Shown piece after piece: positions 57,081 through 64,000 of a stretch of 64,000 bases of DNA. Origin of the DNA: Dipylidium caninum (taxonomy: Eukaryota; Platyhelminthes; Cestoda; Cyclophyllidea; Dipylidiidae); NCBI GenBank assembly GCA_017562135.1, contig QEYB01000891.1, positions 1-64,000 of the forward strand, written 5' to 3'. Positions within the stretch are counted from its first letter, which is position 1. Each line of letters opens with the position of its first letter. A model generated the notes under the pieces. The model saw only the letters and a list, made by a program, of their open reading frames with translations. It had not been told where the DNA came from and ran no database searches. The position numbers and the translations under genes were made by a program.

Positions 57081-59036
57081 AAAATCCCCTGAGGGACAGA
57101 CAATTGGTATAAGATGTGTTGCTAGCCTGTGTTGAGTTCTATTTTGTAGAGGATGACGTAGCTTATGTGGTGCAAAGAGTGTTTTTCACCATGATGTGAC
57201 ATCGCCTTTGGGCTTGGCATCTTGTAGATTACTCTGCTTTTTTCACATGGCTTCATTAGATGTGGACAATTTTTTTTGGTACACGCGCTTCCTTCTAATC
57301 GAATTATCTGAAATGATAAGAGTTGAGTATATGAGCATTACACGTGTGGTGAGCGAGCTCATGCAAGTTAGTCTTAACATTTCATTTTGAAAAATAGGAT
57401 TTTTACGTGTGTGTGTTTGTGGGTGTGTATGTGTGTAGGTAGATAAGTAAGAGTTACGGTGTATCCCTGAGGCGTAACCGCCGAGGACGATAAGTTAATG
57501 CTGCCCTCGATGTAAAATCAAGTTATTTATCCATATTGGGGCATAGTTTTGAATAAAATTCATCTTATTACTTTGAATTATTTCAAACTGGTGTATTTTT
57601 ACAACGCCATGCCTTTGAGGAGGTAGGATTGAGCGCCTTTACGAAGTGTGATGCAAAGGACACTCGTTTGCGTACTGCAATCGAAGATCCTTCCCCTTTC
57701 TTGATGTATCCACCTTAAGAATGGCTGATGATGAGGTGAGGCTGTTTAGAGATGAGTTGAGTGGAATTGTATATATATTATGACCGCTGTTAGTAATGAC
57801 TGGCAAGAATATCTCATCTAATCCACATCTAAGGTACATTTTGCTATTGAAATCATTATTTCCAAATCAGGTGGGCATGTGTCTCCTTGTCTATGAGAGT
57901 AGATAAGCATTTCCATATAAGGATATTAGCTGTGCCACTTTCTTAGATGTAGGGGATGTGGCAGAGTTTCAGAGGCTTCAATCTTCGTAGAGTATAGTTA
58001 GGTATGGTTGTTGTGTTATCATCTGTATTCCCGAGTGGTTGGGGCTTGTGCGAAGAGGTCAGCCCACTGACCATTATTCCTGACTTTTCGGCAGTGCTAT
58101 TTGCTGTGGAGACTCATAAATGTGGAGCGTTTTGTTGTCAGCAGTTTTCTGGTCACTGTGTTGGTTTACTGGGAGTGAGGGGCAACCGACGTGCCAGTAG
58201 TGGAGGGAGTTAATGTGCAGTGGGGAGTGTGGGGTGGGTGGGTGATGGGATTGCTTTGGCGTGGTGTATGCTGCCTAATTGAGTGAGTGAGTGTGAGTGA
58301 GTGGGTGGGTGAGTGAGTGAGCGGAGGGAGGGAGGGAGAAGACTTGTAGGTTGATTTGAAGGTTTAAGTTGTTTACAAGCGTTAAACGAAATATGCCCTT
58401 TATAGGCGTATTAATATATCTGCGTCTCTCTGGTCTGCCGTGTTCTACCATAACGCTTTGTGGAGACATCCTTGTGATACACATAATCAGTGAGGTCCTA
58501 CACAATGGTGGCTTGCAGCGCCGAGATTGACGACGGTTGATTTTGGTGGAAGAAGACAAACTGGACCAACCTGTTTGCTCCTCCGACCCTACTGGACTCG
58601 CCTCGTTCTCGTTCCGCCTAGTCTGCTTTTTGTTTTGCCTTGCTCTTGTTTGGACACTGCAGTGAAATCAATTGCTGCTCTCACTACTCCCTCCTTGTTA
58701 TTGCATTCATATATGCAAGCAAAAGAATGCCCAATAGAACGTCGAATGTGAAATAGTGTTGGAGTTGGGTTGGCGACTGTAAATGAGGGTACTTTAACTC
58801 TCCTACATGAACATTTTGAGACTTGATGAACAGTAATCGAAATGAATCGCGTTCGTCAATCCTCACATTGGTAGGGTTTGGGCACCTTGTTTTGAAGAAT
58901 GTATTATAGCAGGAATTTTGCAGCAGCAAGCAGCAGAGCACCGTCGCCCTATGTTGAGGCGACGCGATACACCTGAGCGCTACTTGATGAGAAGGTGGAA
59001 AGTAGCTTGCTCAAATCATCAGCTCATCGCAGATCT
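56690..59036 (-). repeat. Repeat N, copy in left arm (inverted)
   Basis: Reverse complement of 22,320-24,420, and longer by about 340 bp than that copy. It contains GT-rich (57,410-57,440) and GAGT-rich (58,278-58,325) simple sequence. Confidence 0.75.
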
Positions 59037-61394
59037 TATACTCGATGGTGATGAGTGTTGACAACTTCACTTACTCCACCTTCTCAAAGTAGCGCTCAGG
59101 TGTCATCGCGTCGCCTCTAACAATAGGCCCGCGACTTGGTGCTTGCTAGCTTGCTGCTGAATTCGCTATAATACATCTTCAAAACAAGGTGCCCGCAACC
59201 AATGTGAGGATTGGAACGCGATTCATTTCCGATTACTGTTCCCTCAAGTCTCAAAATGTTCATGTAGGAGAGTTAAGTACCCTCATTCAGTCGCCAATCC
59301 AACATAACTTTGACGTTCTATTGGGCATTCTTTTATATATGAATGCTAACAAGGAGAGTAGTGAGAGCAGCAATTGATTTCACTGCAGTAGTCCAAACAG
59401 AGTTAAACAAAGCAGACTAAGGCGGACGAGATCGAGAACGAGGCGAGTTAGGGTCGGAGAGCAAACAGTTGGTCCAGTTTGTCTTCTTCCATCAACCGTC
59501 GTCAATCTCGGCGCTGCAAGCCACCATTGTAGGACCTCATGATTATGTGTATCAAAGGAAATAAATGCTCCACAAAGCGTTCCAATGTGAAGGACACACA
59601 CGGCAGACGGAGACGCAGATATATTAATACGCCTATAAAGGGCATATTTCGTTAACAGCTTTAATAAACCTTCAAATCAACCTACAAGTCTCTCACTCAC
59701 TCAAACTCACTCACTCACTCACTCACCTCAAAGAGAGAAGGCAGCATACACCACTGCCAAAGCAAGATCAAACCCACCCACACTCCCATGCACATTAACT
59801 CCCTCAACACTAACTGGCACGTCGGTGACTCCCAGTAAACCACACATGTGACCAGAAAACTGCTGACAACAAAAGCTCACATTTATGAGTCTCCACAGCA
59901 AATAGCACTGCCGAAGTCAGGAATACCGCCCGCACAGGTCAGTGCTCGCTTCACCTCTTCGCACAAGAACCACTCGGGGAATACAGATGATAACGCACAA
60001 GCCCATACCGGTCAACTATCCACTCTACGAAGATTGAAGCCTCTGAAAGCTCTGCACATCCCTACATACCCTAAGAAAGTGTGCACAGCTAATATCCTTA
60101 TATGGAAATGCTTATCTACTCTCATAGACAAGGATGCCACATGCCTCTTATTTCACGTCTGCCATTTGGATAATGATATTCAATAGCAAAATGTACCTTA
60201 GTGTGGATTAGATGAATATTCTTGCCAGTCATTACTGCGGTCATAATATATATACAATTCCACTCAACGATATCATCTCTAAACAGCCTCATCATCATCA
60301 GCCATTCTTAAGGGTGGTGTACATCAAGAAAGGGGAAGGATCTTCGATTGCAGTAGTGCAAACGAGGTCCTTTGCATCACACTTAGTAAAGGCGCTCAAT
60401 CCTTCCTCAAAGGCATGGCGGGTTGTAAAAATACGCAGTTTGAAATAATTCAAAGTAATAAGGATGAATTTTATTCAAAACTATGCCCCAATATGGATAA
60501 ATAACTTGGATTCTTACATGAGGGCAGCCATAAATCGTCCTCGGCGAGCTCGGGATACACCGTAACTCTTATTATCTACCCTACACACATACACACCAAA
60601 CACACACACGTAAAAATCTATTTTCAAAATGAAATGTTAAGACTAACTTCATGAGCTCGCTCACCACACGTGTAATGCTCATATACTCAACTCTTATCAT
60701 TTAGATAAGTTCCGATTTAGAAGGAAGCGCGTGTACAAAAAAATTGTCCACATCTAATGAAGCCATGTGAAAAAAGCAGAGTAATCTACAAGATGCCAAG
60801 CAAAGGCGATGTCACATCATGGTGAAAACGACTCTTTGCACCACAAATAAGCTACGTTCACATCCTCTAAAAAATAGAACTCAAAGGCTAGCAAACAACA
60901 TCTTATACCAATTGTCTGGTCCTCAGGGGATTTAGTGACAAAATCTTTCGGTCCGATACGACATGACGCAGAATCCCCGTCGAGGCCTGTGAAAGTCCAT
61001 CTTCTGGAGCAAAGACACTCCAAACTATACAAGTCTTTTCTTGCCAAGGCAAAACATTTCGGGTTTCAAGTCACGTATAAAGCTGCTAGCAGCCATTTTG
61101 CAATTCCTCATACAAGGCCTATTGCCAACAAATATTATCCTATGAGACTGAACTAGTAAAGTGGCTCCTTTTCCACAAACGCGCAAAAGTGCTTCCGACC
61201 AGAAATTGCAAATACGTTCAGAGAAGTTTTTGCCAACCGCAAAGTCCTAGGTGGTTCTCGGTCGCTAGAAACCAATGAAAGACAAATGTCTGACTAATAG
61301 CTCAGACGACAAGAGGTACAAGTCAACTGACTCCACTACTTGTTTTTCCCTTCCAATTAACTTAGCATAACCGCCCCTCGCATTATTATATACC

Positions 61395-62670
61395 ACCTGC
61401 ACACACTTTGTAGATTTTATCATCACATATGGTTCTCCATAAATTCAAGCAACAAGAGATAAGCAATTAGACATTCACGAGAACGAACCCGCTCATTCCG
61501 CACCGTCCATATCGCATCCTCGGCCGCACCCAAATATCCCTGACCGCAAGTCCGCATCCACCTCCGATCCCTTAAAACAATCACATAGTATTTATAATAG
61601 TGTATAATAACAGTAATGATAATAATTACTAACTGTTACTATTATTATTCAACAATTATTTTTGCACCACTGCCCGTCTCACTTGTGCAACTAAGCACAC
61701 AAGTGTTCTTTTCTATTGTTTACTAATATCAATTATCACTACACTCACCTGGTCATCTCCAATCGCAAATGAGAATGTCGAATTTTTTGTCGTGTCATTA
61801 TTCATTGCATTGGTGTGATATTCCACCTTGCTCAGCACTCACCAACGATGCTGCAATGATTTTGAATGTGTTGCGTGGCATATTACATATTGTCTAAGCC
61901 TACTCCGCTCCGTCGAAGCCATGTTTCGCATTTCCTCAAAACCATTCAGGCGGCGTGAGTGAAAGCGACCAGTTCGACTGATATAAAAAAAGTCGTGGTC
62001 ACAACTTGCACTCACCTCACACAAAGGTTTTCTACGCTGCGAAGGAACTTTTCTGCTTCTTACGCGATTACTTTGTGGGACTGCATTGGGGAAGAAAATG
62101 CTTTACTTATAACATCAGCCAGACAGCTAAGGTAACGTCTTTGATTGGAACTCCACTTCACCAAATCACATTATGAGCCAATTAGCATGCTTAGGAAGAC
62201 CACTTACACCGCCAAAGCAATTCAGTCCGCAGCCTGTTAATCTCGACCGAATTGTGCGCACCCCTTTTAACTTGACACCTCAACGTACCACACCTGTCCA
62301 TGAGGGGACAAGAGGAGTTTTCTGTGAGGAAAAATGCTTGCTGACTGAGGACGGGGAGTAGTTGGAAGTGGAGGTTTATAAAAAGCAGGCGCTTCCAAGA
62401 GACGGGGAAGGACAGAATAATCTTGATTGGCAGGCCGAGTCATGAGGAATGAGCGAAGCTGGACAAATCAAATTTGACTCATAGCAAACCGTGTGGCTGT
62501 ATTTTGGAGAATGCACGACGCGGACCACCGACTCCACACCAACAGCCTACACGGTCGAAACGCACTGGACTCACTGCTCTTCTAATTCTCCATCATGTAT
62601 ACAACATTTCGCCATCGTCCCACCAACTTTTCTTGTGGTTGGTGAGGTAAAGCATTTGACGTCACCCTGA
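61395..62670 (+). repeat. Repeat M, copy 3
   Basis: Direct copy of 40,875-42,127. It departs from that copy where the palindrome continues into the 1.6-kb segment missing at 42.1 kb. Confidence 0.75.
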
Positions 62671-63299
62671 ACTTTCACACCCTCTTAGTCAGAGAGAGGA
62701 TGCCGTCTTGACGGGCCTTCATTCAACGTTACAGATTGACTGTTCATCACACACATTTGTGGTAGAGACGGAGTTCACTTTAAACCAATAAATGTGTAGG
62801 ATCTGCAAGTCGTGAGGTGTACGATAGGCGAAAGACGTGGAGAGAGTCTCTGAACTTCATAAAGTCTGCATTTCCTCTCCCGTGAGCTTTAGCCGCCACA
62901 AAAATAGAAGCCACGGTAGGGCGTATGATGGGCAGTTAAGTGGACTATGTGAGGACTACAAGTGTTTTGTGCAAATCTCGTGCATGTGTGGAAAGCGCTA
63001 CTCTAAAATGTTAAGTAGCATATAAAAATTATGTGCCTGAATCTCCTACAGATCTGGCAAAATTACAACATTATGTGCGCGACCGTGCCCTTATGCTGCA
63101 TGTTGAATGAAATTTTCGCTTGTGGCCTCAATCTGCTTATTCCGCGTGTATCCCATAGTCTTTTTCTTCTTACCCCCGCATGGGCTCACGTCCAAGCGCC
63201 TCCTCTACAGGACAGTTATTATTTGGTGCGGAAGGCGTGTGAGGAAGAAATCTTACCATCTCAGCCACTAGGAAAGGCACAAATCCGATGATTGTTACC

Positions 63300-64000
63300 C
63301 TCGATGTCTGCGGCCGATTCCACGGGTGGGAATTTCTTCTTCCCTCCTCCCGGCAATTTACTCACTGTAACCATTGCGCCCAATCGCGTGGTCTCGGTTT
63401 TGGCTTCACCTCTTGGTCATGCGGAGCGTGATTCAGGATTGCCTGTTTGAACGGTGACATGAGTGCATTCATTTGCCACCACCACTTGTGAGCCCAATCT
63501 AGCGTAAAATCAACTTCGGTGTGGTGATCAATTCCCCCTTTACTGGAGCTGTGAGGCCGCCGCGGCAGCCGAGGAGCTGACGGCGCTATCTAGCGTGCTG
63601 CGGACTATGAAAACGACTCTGTGCGTGGAGAGTATAACACCCTCATTGCGAGGCCAAAATGGTTCTTCTCCCGTAAACACAGAGACATCGTTTTTCCCTG
63701 GTCAAATTTACTCGCGGTGACTCGCGCAGCTGACAGACGATCTGTGGTGCGAAAGGGTGCTGTGTACGCGGAGCGAGGAGCAGAATTACATATAGCGGGA
63801 GCTTCGATTAGCCCGTCTTCGTCTCCTAACTTCCACAGACTCGCATTGCAGGCATCCATTGCGCAGAGGCCTTAAATCGTAAGCAAGAAGAGGCCTTCTG
63901 CAGATTGTCGCACTTTCTTACTGCGCAGGGGCATAAAGTTGATATGCCAGTTGGAATTCTACTTGGTTGCTGATCCCCAGGTTCACTCGCATCCCATAGT
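63300..64000 (-). pseudogene. Mirrored 3' part of the acidic-protein gene, truncated by the window
   Basis: Reverse complement of 54,007-54,740. Single-base differences break frames; for example the donor context TTACAA|GTGAGT has lost an A here. The sequence ends inside the exon after the acidic tract. It may be an assembly copy rather than a second gene. Confidence 0.5.

Larger units (their letters stand above)
54007..59036 (+). repeat. Left arm of a 10-kb palindrome
   Basis: The whole stretch is the reverse complement of 59,037-64,000. It contains the 3' part of the acidic-protein exon, repeat M (inverted), the repeat-N open frame on the plus strand and repeat N (inverted). Differences from the right arm are mostly one- or two-base gains and losses. 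The arm probably continues leftward past 54,007, but the window ends before its partner can be seen. Confidence 0.85.
59037..64000 (-). repeat. Right arm of the 10-kb palindrome
   Basis: Mirror of 54,007-59,036, cut by the window end. It is slightly shorter (about 4,960 against 5,030 bp) through many small deletions. It includes repeat N (59,040-61,330), repeat M (61,395-62,670) and mirrored exons of the acidic-protein gene (about 63,300-64,000, minus strand), several with single-base losses. Confidence 0.85.

Noticed and set aside
1..64000. Autonomous retrotransposon, DNA transposase, CRISPR array, rRNA or spliced-leader RNA gene
   Set aside because: I looked for RT, integrase and DDE motifs, terminal repeats with TG...CA ends, regular spaced repeats and known RNA gene signatures; none could be supported.

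Overview
This is eukaryotic DNA carrying spliced genes with short introns (about 45-120 bp, GT...AG, many in symmetric phase 1), TATA-type promoters and AATAAA polyadenylation signals. I see no bacterial gene layout, rRNA, tRNA, CRISPR array or reverse transcriptase. Compact introns, small secreted Cys-poor and Cys-rich proteins, a hydrophobically anchored surface protein built from duplicated exon blocks, and an antigen-B-like small protein suggest a parasitic flatworm, most likely a tapeworm. That is inference; no marker gene proves it.

Layout. 1-8.8 kb is mostly dispersed repeats (families A and B) with weak gene candidates. At 8.86-9.24 kb the minus strand carries the end of a membrane protein (TM helix, basic stop-transfer, Ser/Arg-rich tail). 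At 12.33-12.46 kb there is a Cys-rich terminal exon. The best-supported gene is at 12.8-17.4 kb, plus strand: signal-peptide exon, two tandem six-exon extracellular units, a Ser/Thr stalk and a hydrophobic C-terminal anchor. Its splice sites are intact, but six exons are one base off frame. A broken inverted relative lies at 17.9-18.1 kb.

20-42 kb is a mosaic of inverted and direct repeats (C, D, N, M, P). Within it, 34.1-36.5 kb holds a seven-exon acidic, dipeptide-repeat gene (G) with three tandem copies of one exon block. A shorter decayed inverted copy (G') sits at 29.0-30.45 kb between roughly 200-bp inverted repeats. 37-38.3 kb is simple-sequence satellite. 42-51 kb has further repeats and a local tandem duplication (48.1-49.3 kb). 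At 52.3-52.5 kb (minus) lies a small secreted-protein gene with TATA box and poly(A) signal; its promoter is tandemly duplicated.

From about 54.0 kb to the window end the sequence is a near-perfect 10-kb palindrome folding at about 59.04 kb. The arms differ mainly by one- or two-base indels. Together with the homopolymer frameshifts at 13-16 kb, this suggests either an unpolished long-read assembly with a fold-back artefact, or a very young palindrome. No operon-like cooperation between genes is evident. The common theme is small secreted or surface proteins embedded in segmental duplications.
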